Positions 11,106 through 23,405 of a DNA stretch of 64,000 nt are shown here, in pieces. Under the pieces are notes generated by a model. It had not been told where the DNA came from. It saw only the letters and a list, made by a program, of their open reading frames with translations, and did no database searches. This stretch comes from Nematopogon swammerdamellus (taxonomy: Eukaryota > Arthropoda > Insecta > Lepidoptera > Adelidae): assembly GCA_946902875.1 (NCBI GenBank), contig OX336343.1, positions 4,267,754 to 4,331,753 of the forward strand, in the 5' to 3' direction. Both the position numbers and the translations under genes were made by a program. Numbering within the stretch: position 1 is the stretch's first letter; each line of letters starts with the position of its first letter.

Positions 11106-12205
11106 ACATTAGGCTGACTGCTGGGTACCTACCTAAATAATACTACTTTCTTGGTTAAAAAAAGTTTTTACAAATTAAAAAAAAAAACCGACACTTCAAC
11201 AACCCCTATAGAGTCAAAAATAATTTCCGTTTAGTTACTTAAAGGTGTCGGGGGACAGCTAAGAAAATAAAATAGTCCGGTGAGAAATATATTTCAAAAT
11301 ACAGAAAAAGCTTAAAATAATGTTAGGTAGGTAGGTAGGTACCTTTCCATGACCGTATCGAAATATCCCTCGAATCATGAGCTCCATGACTCCCCCGATT
11401 GTTTCTACACCTGCCGTGTTGCCGACCCCATAGGTCGGTAGGATTTAGGGATAGATAGAGAGAGAGGCATCTTAGAGCAATTCTTATGTATAATACCTAT
11501 GTACCTACCTACCTACTTATTTATCTCCCCATTTGTTTGACGTTTGAAATATAATGCCTTAATTAATTAATTTTTTATACCTTAAGTATCGTTAGATTGG
11601 CTTTGTATTGTCAATATCGTAGACCAGAAAACAAATGATACTACCTACTTCTAAATGAAGGATTTATGCAGATACAAACTATTCGAAACACAGAACACTG
11701 CTTATTTCCCTAATTATCCTTCATTTATATTACTGGTACGGATGATAAAGTCCCTTCTATAAATGAAAACAAACGAGCATTCTAGTTATTCTAGTTAGAA
11801 TTTACAAAGCAAAACCGTCGCAGCCCGGGGCGCGGCGTACTGCGTACGGCTGCGTACACACCGGCTTATTTCACATCACGGGAGTGCGGGGGTGGCTAGC
11901 AGGCACTATACCCACAACTACGATCACCCTAGAAGCCACACACACACAGGCACTCGCCAGTCACCCGCCCGCCCCGTCTAGCATCATTGTGCGTGCGCCA
12001 AACAAAACTGAGGAGTGAGACACTCGAATCGATTTACCCCGCACAACCCTCCGTACTCCGGCCGGCGCGGCGAGGCGTGCGTGCCGTGCTCTGCCACAAC
12101 CGCGGCGGTGGCCGACACGCTGCCGCCACCCACGCCGGCACCCGCGTCCACACATTAACTCCACTCCATCGTAAACTATGTCAGTAAAGTAACGCACTGT
12201 CTTAC
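11106..12205. other. Spacer next to the CpG-rich segment
   Basis: AT-rich with short GTAG/CTAC runs (11325-11345, 11500-11515) up to about 11800, then GC-rich. If the segment at 12206-12545 is a minus-strand first exon, this stretch would be the start of its first intron. No coding exon is recognised. Confidence 0.4.
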
Positions 12206-12545
12206 CTCAGAAATCACGCGAACCTCTCTAACAGATCACACGACGGGCGAAAGCAGCCGGTCCGAAGAACGAACACCCTTTCACTGTTTATATTTGTTTT
12301 AATATAAAAGCCGGCTTCGAGCGCTAACGAAGATGCACAGAAAATTCACTCCTCGATTCTACAGCGCAGCTACACTCCGATATTGTAAGGTTTTATTGAA
12401 GAATGTCTAGAAAAATTTTACTGTCGCAGGCACGGTAGGGTCGAAAGACACGTCCTAACGCACGACACTCACTCGACAGCGCGCCGCGGCAGACTGGCGG
12501 AACATCGCGCGGACAGCTGACAGCGACAGTCGTGAATGTAGCCGC
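12206..12545 (-). promoter_or_regulatory. Possible CpG promoter and non-coding first exon
   Basis: This is a CpG-rich stretch with few dispersed repeats. On the minus strand CAAGATGGCTGTCGCGGC near 12560-12543 resembles promoter-proximal CAAGATGGC elements of housekeeping genes. A consensus donor CTGAG|GTAAG ends the putative exon at 12206. A 54-codon frame starting at that ATG closes early, so a 5'UTR is more likely than coding. No downstream exon was found on this strand. This is an inference from composition and one splice site. Confidence 0.35.
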
Positions 12546-13627
12546 GACAGCCATCTTGCTATTTCCACCAATCAGGGGCGTGTGGCTTCAGAGGCGGCCA
12601 ATGATCACCGACTACCCTCACCTGGCGCGCGTGCCATGAAAGTTCAAATTCAAAACTGGTTCACAATCGAAGCAATCATTCATATTCATATTACTCAGAA
12701 ATTATTGTTCTATCTAAAATACAGTTGTGTATGGAAATAGTTTTTCTTGTATACTTAGAACAATGTCCCATGCCGTTCAAAAGGTTTGCCCCTCTCAAAG
12801 CCCCTCTTCTAAATGCTGTGGATGTGTGTAGTGTGGTGGACCGGCTTTCGTTTACACAAACACGCAATACCTTTACGAGCATTAAAATTGATTTAATAAA
12901 TTATTTCAAACATATGAACGCGCGATCTCCGCTCTCTCTAGGACTAGTTTTCTAAATATGCAAGAAGAACGGAAATTCCTGTCACAAAAAAAATGTTCCG
13001 TGTCTTTTCGAGCCTTATCTATCATCTATCACTAAAAGTAGCTGAAAGCAGATTGAATTTCACACTTAGTACTATAGTATCTCATCTGTGGTAGGTACTA
13101 CTATCTATTGAATGTCGACGACGCGACGACGACGTCAAGGCGACTAAAGAGACTTGACTTAGCGTGCACCGACCATTAGTAATGTTTGGACAACACTAGA
13201 GAAATGTGCATGAACTTTGATAATTGGCCATTAGTGCAATGGGTTTAACGTACCTACACACATTTTTTTAAATGGAAACTGACATGGTTGCCTACATCAG
13301 ATTCAGATTCAGATATTTATTTTGCCATAAAAAAACACACAACATTAACAATATTTCATTGAGACATGCATATTCAGTATGGTTCATCATTTTTTTTGTC
13401 ATGTCCCATCCTCACCTACTAGATACATCTATATTAGATAGAAACCTACTTAATTATATATCTAGGTTTGTTTGTAGTATGCACTGAGTAGGTATCCATG
13501 TTCTATAGTGGCAACACTAATAGGACCACGGACTAGGGAATAGGACTAATAATCACTAATCAATCAAATCACGGACTAGAGAAAGGACTAGGTAATAGTT
13601 ACACTCGGCTATAAAGTATCACACCTG
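12546..13627. other. Non-coding spacer
   Basis: Unique-looking AT-rich DNA. A (TCAGAT)n-like short repeat at 13298-13315 may be a LINE 3' remnant. No gene is supported. Confidence 0.4.
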
Positions 13628-13809
13628 CAACAGAGTTGCCAGGTGGTCCAGATAAAAAAGCAGACATTTTTCCCCCTTTGATTCTTTGAATACTACTTTT
13701 CCGAACAACTTTTTTTCTGAAAATTTTTGAAAACACCATGAATTTGAAATTTGAAAATTGTGGTATTTATAATTAATAAAAAAAAATCGGACACCTGGCA
13801 ACCCTGCTG
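13628..13809. mobile_element. Short TIR element (possible hAT-like MITE)
   Basis: About 180 bp bounded by imperfect inverted termini: CAGAGTTGCCAGGTGGTCC on the left and, on the right, the complement CAGGGTTGCCAGGTGTCCGA. The CAG(G/A)GTTGCCAGG end suggests a hAT-type MITE, but no matching 8-bp target duplication is visible. Confidence 0.6.
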
Positions 13810-14007
13810 TGGAACGATGTTGCGCGCCATCTCACTCGCTATGTGGAGGGTTTTTTGTGACACACACAACACAAATCTAATGAGTTTGACAAGGTTTCAC
13901 TGATTTGCCTACAGATATCAATACTAATAATAAATCTTTATGCAATGGATGCAGATGGTTATGGAGTAGTTACTTTCTTTTATGATGAGATATACGATAC
14001 GAGTAGC

Positions 14008-14320
14008 GTTTGTAGACTCTATGTATGATACTAAAAGTAAATTAACGATTTTTAGAAATCTTTTCTGTATGTATGTATGTATGTTCTTCCATAACTCTTA
14101 AGCTGATCATCCGAATTCGAATAAACTTTGTAAAAGCACATTTAACTATGTGGGACACAGTATAGGCTAAATAAAATTCAGTTCCGGTTACGCTAAGATG
14201 TGGCTCTCATAAAAACCTAATTGTTCCGCCGCCCGCCGAAATAAAGGTACGGTGGCGGGCTCTTACTTTCTTCTTTTTAAATACAAATTTCACGCGAGTG
14301 AAGCTGCGGGCAACAGCTAT
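14008..14320 (-). repeat. Dispersed repeat, inverted relative of 1500-1765
   Basis: Contains the reverse complement of AACCGGAACTGAATTTTAT and a (GTAT)n run, and ends with GAAGCTGCGGGCAACAGCTA, a common 3' end among the dispersed repeats here. Confidence 0.65.
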
Positions 14321-16440
14321 ATTATATAAATATAAGTGACCATACTTTCCCAGTCGGTTGGCCGGACTGCGCACTGCATGGCCCGTGGCGTTACTAATTG
14401 ATCACCAGGCGTGTAAGACGCCCCCACTGTCCACTAATGATATGCATTCGTAAGGGATTATTATGAACAATTATCTTCCTATCAATACAATCGATATAGC
14501 GTGCTCTAGTCGCTGCAACATTGTGCATAGTAGAAGAAAAAAAAAATACGCCACTGTTTCAGAATCACAAGCTTTAAAGCGTCAATATCACAAGTGACTG
14601 GACTGGAATAATAAGACAGATTATCGCAATCTGCATGGGTGGTCGGTGGTCGCAATAATCCGCAACCGTTCATTAGTTTTTCTGCTCTACTTTTTATTTA
14701 TCTCTGGCAACACTTTCCTAAAGCGGCAGAATAATGGCGGACTTTTAGAGAGTATGATGATGAGTGAACGCTGCCGGCTCCGCGCTACCACGATTTTCAC
14801 ACTATCATTATTTTAGTAGGAAATACATGCAAGAAAACATAACTTACAGATAGCTTTCACATAAAACACACCACTGCACTGTCAATCGCGAAACATTTTG
14901 TAGGCACCGATAATGTTGAACTCAAATCACAATAACAGACTGTTGATCAGAAAACTTGGTCCTTCGAGCCGGATTTCATTGCTCAACCTTTGGGCAACCA
15001 CCGCCCAAAGTTGAAATTTCGTGGCTGCAACAGAGTGAAGATTATTCGACCGGAGTTAGGCAATTATTTCATGGATCTCAGAAAGGATTTTCTAGGTCTA
15101 GCGCTTTCTAGGTCCATTTCTATTCCATATTCACACAGTACACACTTTATTGTCCGAAAATGATCTGTTCCTGTCGAATATTCTTCGTAAAACTCTTATT
15201 ATGCCGAGCCCACTTTCATCAATTATGAAAATATCTTGTTGCGTTTTTTGCCGCCCCGCCGCGCCGCGCCGCTCGCTCGCGCCGCATGCGCCGCACCGCA
15301 ACACGCGACGCGGACGCCGAATGGGATGACAAAACGCGGCCGGAATGTCAGCTTTCCTAATTCCGTTCCGATTGAATCCCGGTACAACTCTCGTCATCAT
15401 CGTGAAACATGGTTTATGATTTAGTGCTATCATCTAGATTCTAGCTAGAGCAAGGGCTAGGAAGGAAGTGCGCCAGAAAATTTTAAGGTCGTTGCTTTTA
15501 GCTTCTCTCTAAGTAGTCAACTAAAAAATAATTGAAATTAATTACATAGAATTTAGTAACCTCGTTTATGTAATCCTATGCTATGATTATATGAGACGAA
15601 TTAGGATCATCTCAGTAGTTGTAGCAGCAGACCAAACTGGAATATATTAGAAATTATCACAGGCAGAATGCAAATCAGTAAATCTTACTTATAAATGGAA
15701 AATATCTGCTGCGCTGCCATAAAGACAGTTATTATCACTGTATTAAATGGTACGGGAACAATACTAAAGTAGGGGTGTAGGTAGATACTAAATTTATTTT
15801 TTAATATTCCTGCTCTTGAAACTGTGAAGACTACGTAACTACTTCTTACAATGACACCAATCAAGTTTTATGACCAGCTAATTGCTACATTTCGAAAATA
15901 ATAGCATTCACAGTATAAGTAGCTAATCTTTAACAGTACTAACTCGAATGTGCTGTGTTATTGTCTGAGTACAGACAGCACAATATGGTAGACGAGAGTA
16001 GTCTAGACGAGAGTCGTCCGTCAGCGGAAGACCCGTTACCTTGGCCGGACGCTCGAGCGGTTGCCGCCGCTTCCACAATCTCCGCCGCGTCGTCGCTCTC
16101 GCAAGCTGATGTGCCTCTACATTTAGCTAACATTTTCAGAATTAATTAGATTATTAGTCTGTGCAGGTAGAACCTGGATTGGACATTGCAACATCATTCT
16201 GAAGTTCACCAAGCTGCAACATTTATTGTTTGATATCGAAAGAGATCGCAACCAATAATGGTGTGAAAGAGTTTCTCAGAAATATTAGTTTTAATACAAT
16301 CGTGTGCGTTTTAAATATCTTTGACTTTAAAAAAATTGAATGAAAGGCCTTTTGAAGCTTTTACAATTTTTTTGTCATTATGAACGTACGAATAGAGCGC
16401 CTGCCTGCACGCGTTGAATTTTAAAAAGTACACTTTCTCT
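14321..16440. other. Largely unique spacer
   Basis: Few repeats. GC-rich patches lie at 15240-15330 and 16000-16110. A 64-codon plus frame (15955-16149) is open through the second patch but has no splice or homology support. AACTTGGTCCTTCGAGCCGG at 14954 recurs in part near 55718 and, inverted, near 56818. Confidence 0.4.
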
Positions 16441-16555
16441 TTCTCTCACTCTCTATTTGTTGTCAATCAGGCATAATTGAGTTTTGCCCGCCTGCCTATT
16501 CATGGTGAACATGAAATTATTGTGAATAAGCGAACACCTAAGTGTTTTCGGTGCA

Positions 16556-16688
16556 ATGGATGCTGTCAGGTTAACTCCTTGGATACCTCGGTTCGTGTTA
16601 TTGTATGCGTATTTATTTACCCGTACACCAAGAAACGGATCTTCCTGGGACTACGCCGTACCCGAGGTACGCAGACTACAGGAAACTG
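16556..16688 (+). CDS. Possible first coding exon, product not recognised
   Basis: An ATG at 16556 in fair context (GGTGCAATGG) opens 44 codons and then meets a consensus donor, ACTG|GTGAGT, at 16688/16689, leaving phase 1. The N-terminus has a hydrophobic stretch (FVLLYAYLF, residues 13-21) that could be a signal peptide or anchor, followed by SSWDYAVPEVRRLQETG, which looks like real protein rather than random translation. The preceding pyrimidine-rich stretch (16430-16460) could be the 5'UTR. No partner exon was found downstream, so the gene would need a long intron. I do not recognise the protein and the exon may be spurious. Confidence 0.3.
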
Positions 16689-16699
16689 GTGAGTCGAAC

Positions 16700-19605
16700 T
16701 TTGTCTTTTTTTGTCTCGCTCTGAAGCGAACAAAATCTGGTAGGGATGAAAAACATTAACTACGGTTCTACACGATTATGTATACTTGTTTTATAAAAAT
16801 ATGAGGCATGCTAGTAGACATTTGGCTTGATCCGTTCGCATTAACATAGTTTTAACGTGCTTATAAAACTGTTCGTTAATTTCTCTCGCCGGATTTAATG
16901 TCGGTCACAACATGCTCTCGGTGAGTATATTCACCAGTTTTGATTACATTTTCATGGAGATTTTATTGTTTTATTATTTTATAACCACACGGGAATGGGA
17001 CCGTGAAGTTTTTGGAAGAAACGGGTTTTTTTTTTACACAATGTCTTTGAAATGGACAGCGTTGGTGGGTACGGTAAGTGTAAAATAAACTCAGTAGTTA
17101 CCTGACCGCTAACATTTTGGCTAGATATTATTTTTTGTAGCTGAAGACACTGAAGACTGCCATGGCGTGCCTTCTTGAGAAATAGATCTTGTAAAAATTG
17201 CGCGATTCAGTTACGAATTACGAATAACATCCAGTCACTTGCAGCATGTAAGTTACCTACATGTGTAAATTGAATCCATTTTTCTTTCGGCGAATAGACA
17301 CAGAATACAATTAAAAACGCTAGGTATCTAAGAAAGTCAGATGTGAAATATCTCCAAGGATTATTTATTTATCGATATCATCGTTCGTTAGGGCAGCGCG
17401 GTTATTTTAAAGTGCGTATTATGTACTATAGCTCCCTTCACTAGTACTATCAAGTATGCGATTCTGGTTTGAATCACGTTTGAAGGAGGCGTCAAGATGT
17501 CATAGCTGGCATGCACAATGTTCTATGGTGCGTGGTGCCCGCCTATAATAATACGCTTCATTAGTATTCACAGCAGGCGTAAAACTAATTGCTACAGACT
17601 ACCTAGTATGTCTGTGAAACGGAGGAATAGTTGCGCGAAAGAAATTTACATAGAAGCTGCGGGAAGATTGAATACGTACGTTTCGTTTCTATCAATTTCT
17701 AAAAGGGTTCTAACTAATTCTGTAAATTTCTAGCAGGACAGCTTATTCCCGACCTTGTCTATGACTGCCAGAGCTAGAACGCCATTGTTATCTGAGATGG
17801 TTGGGTGGTTACTCCGCGTTTTGTGCGAGCGAGGCGATTTGAAAAGACACATTGCTTTTGCGGTTCATATAAGCGTGGACATTAGCCCATTCTTCGGTAA
17901 TAATAGCCCTGCAGTTTCCATGCTCCGCAGATAATGTGGAGCTTGAGCGTTTCAGACTTCGAACAACTTCAGATACATTGTCACCGGACATTGTAATCTT
18001 GCATTCTGTTCAAATTATTGGTTCCGCACTATGCCTCCAAGAATCTGGAAGAAGTCTTGCGTTCTGCAACAATTCATCTCGCCGCGGACAGGTGACTGAA
18101 GCGCCTGTCCACGGCTGCGACGTTTCATTTTATTAATATCTGGGTCTGGTTGGGTACACTGACTGAACACGCATTACACATAATGGGAGGTGCGGAGATT
18201 CCTGACAGCGCGTGGCGGCAGATTCTCAACAAGAAATATCATACTTTGCTGCTAAATAAATGAGAGAATTGCACGGACAGTTGGATCTCTGGGAGAAGGT
18301 AGCAGTGTGATTGATGTATTGTGCTGATCATTGCGGTCTTTCTGCGATTTAGAAATACCGAAACCAAGGGTACGTGTCGTTTCTCAGCCACAATGTATAC
18401 AGATAAATGTCCAGTCCAAACCATTTATTGTTCTGCTCTATTTCTTTCATCGACACATAATGACTAGCGTGCAATGTTGCCACATTTTGTTGAGTTGTGT
18501 CTTACAACGCAGGAAAAAATTGCAACAAAGTGGAGAAGCTAAATATTTGGTAGCCTCCGTCACGTCAAGCCGCCGCGTTCTCGAAGAAGCGACAGCGGTG
18601 GCGGCGGTGGTGGGCGTCAGAAGAGCGTGACGGCCTACAAGCCAGATGAGTCGCCGTCCTCCGTCTGTGGGACGCCATTTTGAAGCGGAAAGCCCGTGTG
18701 CGCCATTTGAAGAACGCCATATCACCACGAGAATGACTTGTCTTTCTTTTTCAGCTCAAAGTTCGCTTAAAATTTATACCATCCAGGTGTTATGGTAGAA
18801 GTGGACCCGAAAAATGCGTCCCGCCAGAGCCAACTGACATTTCCTAAGACAAATAAGAGTCAGCCTGACTGATCCTTCTCGTATTACTCGCGTGGTCTTG
18901 ACTACAACATCCTAAAAGTTTCCAATTATATTCTGCCCTTGATCAAATTTGTAATCTTATTGGATCAATTTAATCAACGATCCTTAGAAGTGCTAGTTTT
19001 CAGATGTTTGCAGGTTACACTGTCGTTTCCTTGTCCCTGAGGAGCATGCAGGGAGGAGTGGATGTGAAGTGAAGCGTCGCGCGGTCGGTCGGCGGGGCGC
19101 GGCATGTTCGATGGTGTATGATGCCGCGCATGCGCGGAACGGTAGTCTCCTCGCGATGCGTGACACTCAACAGTTTGCCGCCATGATTGATTGTTATTGT
19201 ACGATTGTAAGATTGTTGCTCTCCTCCGCCGACGCGTCGCGGCTGCGCCGCGCTAGCGGTCGCACTCACACCGCGGAGGTAGAGACCTGATGCTCCAGCG
19301 CCGTTACTTTCTAAATTCTTGCTCATCTTGCTTTTGGTGATTCGGAATTGGCTCAAATGGATGCAATACTCGATCCCACGCAATCCTCTTCTAGAATATA
19401 GGAAAGCATGTTGAAATCTATGAATATAATGCTGCTGAAGACTGCAATAACACGACATGGGTGTAATATATATTTTTAGTTGCGTGCTGAATAGCAATTA
19501 AATCAATGATTGATGACGAAGATAATGCTAAGTAGGTGTAGGTGGGTACCTACTTACTGATTGGCGATGAACGCACGCAGGGCTGTTTATTTTATTGCTT
19601 CCGAA
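16700..19605. other. Low-repeat region, no supported gene
   Basis: Unusually poor in the dispersed repeats that fill the rest of the window. GC-rich, CpG-rich islets occur at 18560-18660 and 19070-19290. A 160-codon minus frame (19497-19015) crosses the second islet, but its composition is uneven and nothing in it is recognised. Long first-intron or lncRNA sequence would fit; neither is shown. Confidence 0.4.
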
Positions 19606-20081
19606 CTGTGTGGCTGTGCCCGAGGTCGAAGTCTCAGGCGCAGCCAATTTCACCCCCGATGAGGTGCCAGTCCGGCTTGGAGGCGGACTAATGTCACTGG
19701 GGAAAGGCTATTAACCCGCGATTTGAAGATCCGTGGATTGTAGGACTGGGGAAAGATATTCCCCGGAAGCCTGTTCCACACCTTTGCAGTGCGGCACAAG
19801 AACGATTTACATAGTTAGAGAATCGTGCAGTTCGAAGAACTCCTCTGTCCACTACAAAGGGGTGTTCCGCGAGAATATGGCGGGTTTGGCGAAACCGAAC
19901 AGGAGGAGGAGGGATAAGAGAAGCAGTTGCATTGCAAACAGCTACCCAAGCAATAGGGTAAGGTAGGAAAGATTCTAGTGCTAGTAATATGGCAAGGCAA
20001 CCTCTGAAAGAAGGACGGGAAACGGTGGTAGACAGGTAATTTCCAGCTGTAATAGTCAAACTGTGAACTCTTGACAATCAC
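19606..20081 (-). pseudogene. Non-LTR retrotransposon ORF2 C-terminal fragment, frameshifted
   Basis: Split over at least two minus-strand frames, this reads RTAKVWNRLPGNIFPQSYNP and RIFKSRVN. It is the same C-terminal module as at 3490-3905 and 21060-21580, from a different subfamily. It is a dead truncated copy. Confidence 0.65.
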
Positions 20082-20485
20082 TGCATAGTAGACGCCATGT
20101 AAAATGAAGACCTGACTGTCTCGTCAGATAAAAACTCTCCACATGACATGTTCGTCGATATCAGCCTGTCAATCGGTCGTTACTAATAGCGTAATTGCCT
20201 CACTGTAAGAAAAATATTAAATGTTGCGCGCGGCACGCGGCGGCAGCGTGCCTACATAAGCGGCGAGCGAGGGGCAGCGAGGCGTGCAATCTGGCTAGAT
20301 GTGAAGGTGGAAACTGAACCGCAGACCGCTGATATGTCGAGCGAGCGCTGTATGATATACAACTCTGCAAACTTTAGAAAGTTAAAGCTTTACGACTGGG
20401 AGGTTTTAGTAGATCTACTAATTAAAAGATGCACTGCGGCCACGTACACTGATGTACACCTCCGTGTCATTGTAGTTACATACCT

Positions 20486-20923
20486 GTTTATTTTTTTATG
20501 AAAACTGAGACGGTTGGCTACATTATCTACAACATCCGTGATGTCAGCCCATAACACCGGGTGAACTAGGTGCCATGTCAGTGCTTCCCTTCGATCGCGC
20601 CGGCTATACTGAACTGGACGGAAAACACAAACTATTTACATAGCCGTTTCTACCAACGTTTCATTCAGTGCGGTCAAGTGCGGTGGTGGTACCAACCCGG
20701 TCGGGTTGAACCCTACCACCGAGTAAGGTAGGAAGGGAAGGGACCTACAGTTTTACGTGGAATCCGAACCACGGTCAGCCTCCAACGGTCGAGCGGTCAC
20801 CCATCCAGTACTGACTGCGCCCAGCGTTGCTTAACAATCAATAGCCAACAGTCGACTGTCTGCACCACCGAACATGGTCTGCACCACCGAACATGGTCTG
20901 CACCACTCAGCTATCGAGGCTGA
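20486..20923 (-). mobile_element. SINE family A, minus strand, with short internal duplication
   Basis: The T-run plus ATGAAAACTGAGACGG at the left is the reversed SINE 3' end, and GCTATCGAGGCTGA at the right is the reversed tRNA-like head. Just inside the head a 20-bp motif (CACCGAACATGGTCTGCAC) is repeated twice. Confidence 0.85.
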
Positions 20924-21059
20924 CAAGGCTTAAGTCTTCTGGTGACCGACGTTCCAAGTGCCTTTCTTCTTTCAGCGAATAGGGCTAGCCATTCGAAGGG
21001 GTAACGCTGCCAGCGTATTGGGGGGCACTGTTGCGGAGTTGGCTGATTTGGACGAAATA

Positions 21060-21580
21060 TTTTACTTGCAGTAGGCAAGTTTTTTTTTATAGATAACGCG
21101 ACATGTAGCATCGTTTCCCTTACGAGTAGATGACTTACGATGCCCATGGACATTCTGTGATGCACGGGGATTGCGAATGCCATGCCGGCCTGACAGGAGC
21201 CTTTTCACGCCCCTTTTGAAAAACCCCAACCTGTACTTGGGAGGAAATAGATGAGCAGGGAGTGCGTTCCACAGTTTCCCGGTTCTGTGAATAAAAGACC
21301 TACAGAACCGGTTGGTGCGCATCCTCGGTAGGTCGATTGTATAGACCTATAATTTATGGGTTCATCCCCTGCCCAGTACGCGTAGTGCGGAGGTGGAATG
21401 GGGACGACGGAATCGCGTTAAACAGCTCCTCCGAACACTCCCCGTGAAATAGACGATAGAACACACTTAGGGAGCCGACGTCCCCTCGGAGTTACAGCGG
21501 TTCTAAGTCGCGGGACACAACAGGGTCATCCACAAATCGCACGGCACGACGCTGGATTGAGTCTAGCGGCGCAAGCTGGA
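21060..21580 (-). pseudogene. LINE ORF2 C-terminal fragment
   Basis: The minus strand encodes SLSVFYRLFHGECSEELFNA upstream and NRFCRSFIHRTGKLWNALPA, LGFFKRGVKRLLSGRHGIRN downstream, broken by at least two stops. It ends in a 3' segment shared with 22391-22632, 28985-29125 and 36690-36800. A CR1/Jockey-group LINE is likely. Confidence 0.7.
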
Positions 21581-22212
21581 AAGTAAAATATAATCAAAGT
21601 TTAATGATTTTAATTTAGTTTAATCAATTTTAATTGTTATAGCATATTTTCATCTATGTTTGTATATTATTTATACAATCAAGATCGAGCCGCAGATAAA
21701 ATTTGGATTTATCGCTATTTCACGTGTTTTACAGCGTGATATCTCGATCGATCTCGGAGAGAATGTAAGAAAATGGGTTCCTGAAATGCGAACGGCAATC
21801 ACTATGAACGTGTCAAAAAGAAGAATTACTGGTACTTACATGTACACTTTAATTGCGCTTTTTAAATTAAAATAAAGATGAGGGGAGAGCGGCGCGCGCG
21901 GAGGTGTCGCCAGCGTGCGGAACAGATCCTAATTAAATTAATTGGAGCGAGATATCTCGCGTGGAGTTAGTGCAGCCGTGTCGTCTCGCCATTCTCGCTC
22001 GGTCGTCACATTTCGCGTCCACAGGCGGAGATGCGAAATGTGGCGACTACGCCTCAAATCAATGAATGACGGCAGATTGTCTGTGGTGATGAAGCTGGTC
22101 ATGTGACTGTGGTCTGTCATCTGTGGCTGACGCAGCTGACGGACTATTGATGATTGTGGTGGGTGAATCTTGTTGGAGGGCTTTTTACGGAAGACTTAAG
22201 CGGCGCTAAGCG
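21581..22212. other. Non-coding spacer
   Basis: AT-rich to about 21870, then CpG-rich to about 22150. An open frame at 21660-21875 has no recognisable domain. Confidence 0.4.
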
Positions 22213-22360
22213 GCGGCGGGTGGCCGAGTGGTTTGGGCATCGGCTTCTCATGCGAGAGGTCCGAGGTTCGAATCCGGTCGGCGTGTATTTTTTTTTTATA
22301 CCAATGAGTTTTTTCTTACGAAAAAATTTACGTGCACGCCTACACCTGCCTCACCGTGCT
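22213..22360 (+). mobile_element. SINE family C head only
   Basis: The tRNA-like head has A-box TGGCCGAGTGG and B-box GGTTCGAATCC, then a T-run and ATACCAATGAGTTTTTTCTTACG. The family's usual body is missing; the head is followed directly by (CCTAA)n. A full copy is at 28021-28421. Confidence 0.75.
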
Positions 22361-22361
22361 G

Positions 22362-22388
22362 CCTAACCTAACCTAACCTAACCTAACC
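22362..22388. repeat. Short (CCTAA)5 telomere-type repeat
   Basis: Five perfect CCTAA units plus CC. This is the complement of TTAGG, the telomere repeat of most insects including Lepidoptera. It sits between a SINE head and a LINE 3' end. Confidence 0.9.
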
Positions 22389-22390
22389 AA

Positions 22391-22632
22391 CCGGTTCTGT
22401 AGATCTTTTATTCACAGAACCGGGAAAATGTGGAACGCACTCCCTGCCCATCTATTTCCTCCCAAGTACAACCTGGGGTTCTTCAAAAGGGGCGTGAAAA
22501 GGCTCCTGTCAGGCCGGCATGGCATTCGCAATCCCCGTGCATCACAGAATGTCCATGGGCATCGTTAGACACCTACTTGTAGGTGAAACGATGCCACATG
22601 TCGCGCTATCAATAAAAAAAGAAAAAAAAATC
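22391..22632 (+). pseudogene. LINE 3' end with ORF2 C-terminal fragment
   Basis: Opens with the inverted pair CCGGTTCTGTAGA / TTCACAGAACCGG. It then encodes WNALPAHLFPPKYNLGFFK, the same C-terminal module as 21060-21580 but on the plus strand, and ends in AATAAAAAAAG plus A-tail. The unbroken coding remnant suggests a fairly young insertion. Confidence 0.7.
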
Positions 22633-23098
22633 CTAGTAATGTAAGGGGCTTAAAGTTTTACGTGAAATCTGAACGAGACGATCAATCTCAACGGTCGGGT
22701 GGTCGGCCACGGTCGTCTATTCAAAGTCCGCCCGCGCCCGGTTTGCATCACTTCGACGATCGAACACCCATGCATAACACCATCGAGTCACCGAAGCTAA
22801 CAAAAAATGTAGTCCTTGAGATTATATTTTGCATTTGGTTGGCGACTTGGACAGCAATAAATATTGTTTATTTACTGTAATTGCGCCTTGTGTAAGTATA
22901 CTTAGCTTTCTATATGCGACTACAGATATGCCTAATCTCGAACGAAATAGTCTTACATTGAATTCGCAGACAACCCAACAGCACACAGCACGCGTATTGA
23001 GTCCACATCATTTGAAATTTCGCGGGCTTAACTTTGTTCTTCAAACGATACAAGTACTGCCAACTTGAGGCAATACAGCAAAACTTTTCAGGAAGTGT

Positions 23099-23140
23099 CT
23101 ATTCGCAGGTATACCTGCATGCAGGTATACCTGCGAATAG
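23099..23140. repeat. Perfect 42-bp palindrome
   Basis: Two 21-nt arms without a loop: CTATTCGCAGGTATACCTGC then A/T at the centre and its exact reverse complement. It shares its outer CTATTCGCAGG with the next two inverted modules. Confidence 0.97.
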
Positions 23141-23160
23141 CCCTGTCCGATCGGGCATGT

Positions 23161-23362
23161 CTATTCGCAGGTAAACCTGTATGCAGGTATGCAAACTGCA
23201 CTATGGGAGTTTTCAACGACATGCGCCGCCTCAACATTAGGTTAGGGTTAAATTATAGACGATGCGACTAGCGACGCATCTTCTATAATTTAACCCTGGT
23301 TATTTTTTTTTTAAACCAACTCGCATAGTGCAGTGCTACGAATACCTCATACCTGCGAATAG
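23161..23362. repeat. Inverted repeat enclosing foldback core (copy 2)
   Basis: Arms of about 50 bp (23161-23211 and 23313-23362) share CTATTCGCAGGTA and ACTGCACTATG with their complements. Between them is the core: GACATGCGCCGCCTCAACAT, TTAGGTTAGGGTTAA, an inner hairpin with GACGCATCTTC, then TTTAACCCTGGTTA, a T-run and AAACCAAC. Confidence 0.8.
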
Positions 23363-23405
23363 CACTGTCCCGCCCATTGGTAATCTGTGGTCCCGCCTGG
23401 TAGAT

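Noticed and set aside
15955..16149. 64-codon plus-strand frame as a small gene
   Set aside because: No recognisable motif, no splice or promoter support, and an equally long frame on the opposite strand over the same GC-rich patch.
19015..19497. 160-codon minus-strand frame
   Set aside because: Open mainly through a CpG-rich patch; amino-acid composition changes abruptly and no domain or splice site supports it.
22213..22290. tRNA gene with A- and B-boxes
   Set aside because: The same sequence heads a full SINE at 28021 and ends another at 43557; it is a SINE promoter, not a free tRNA.
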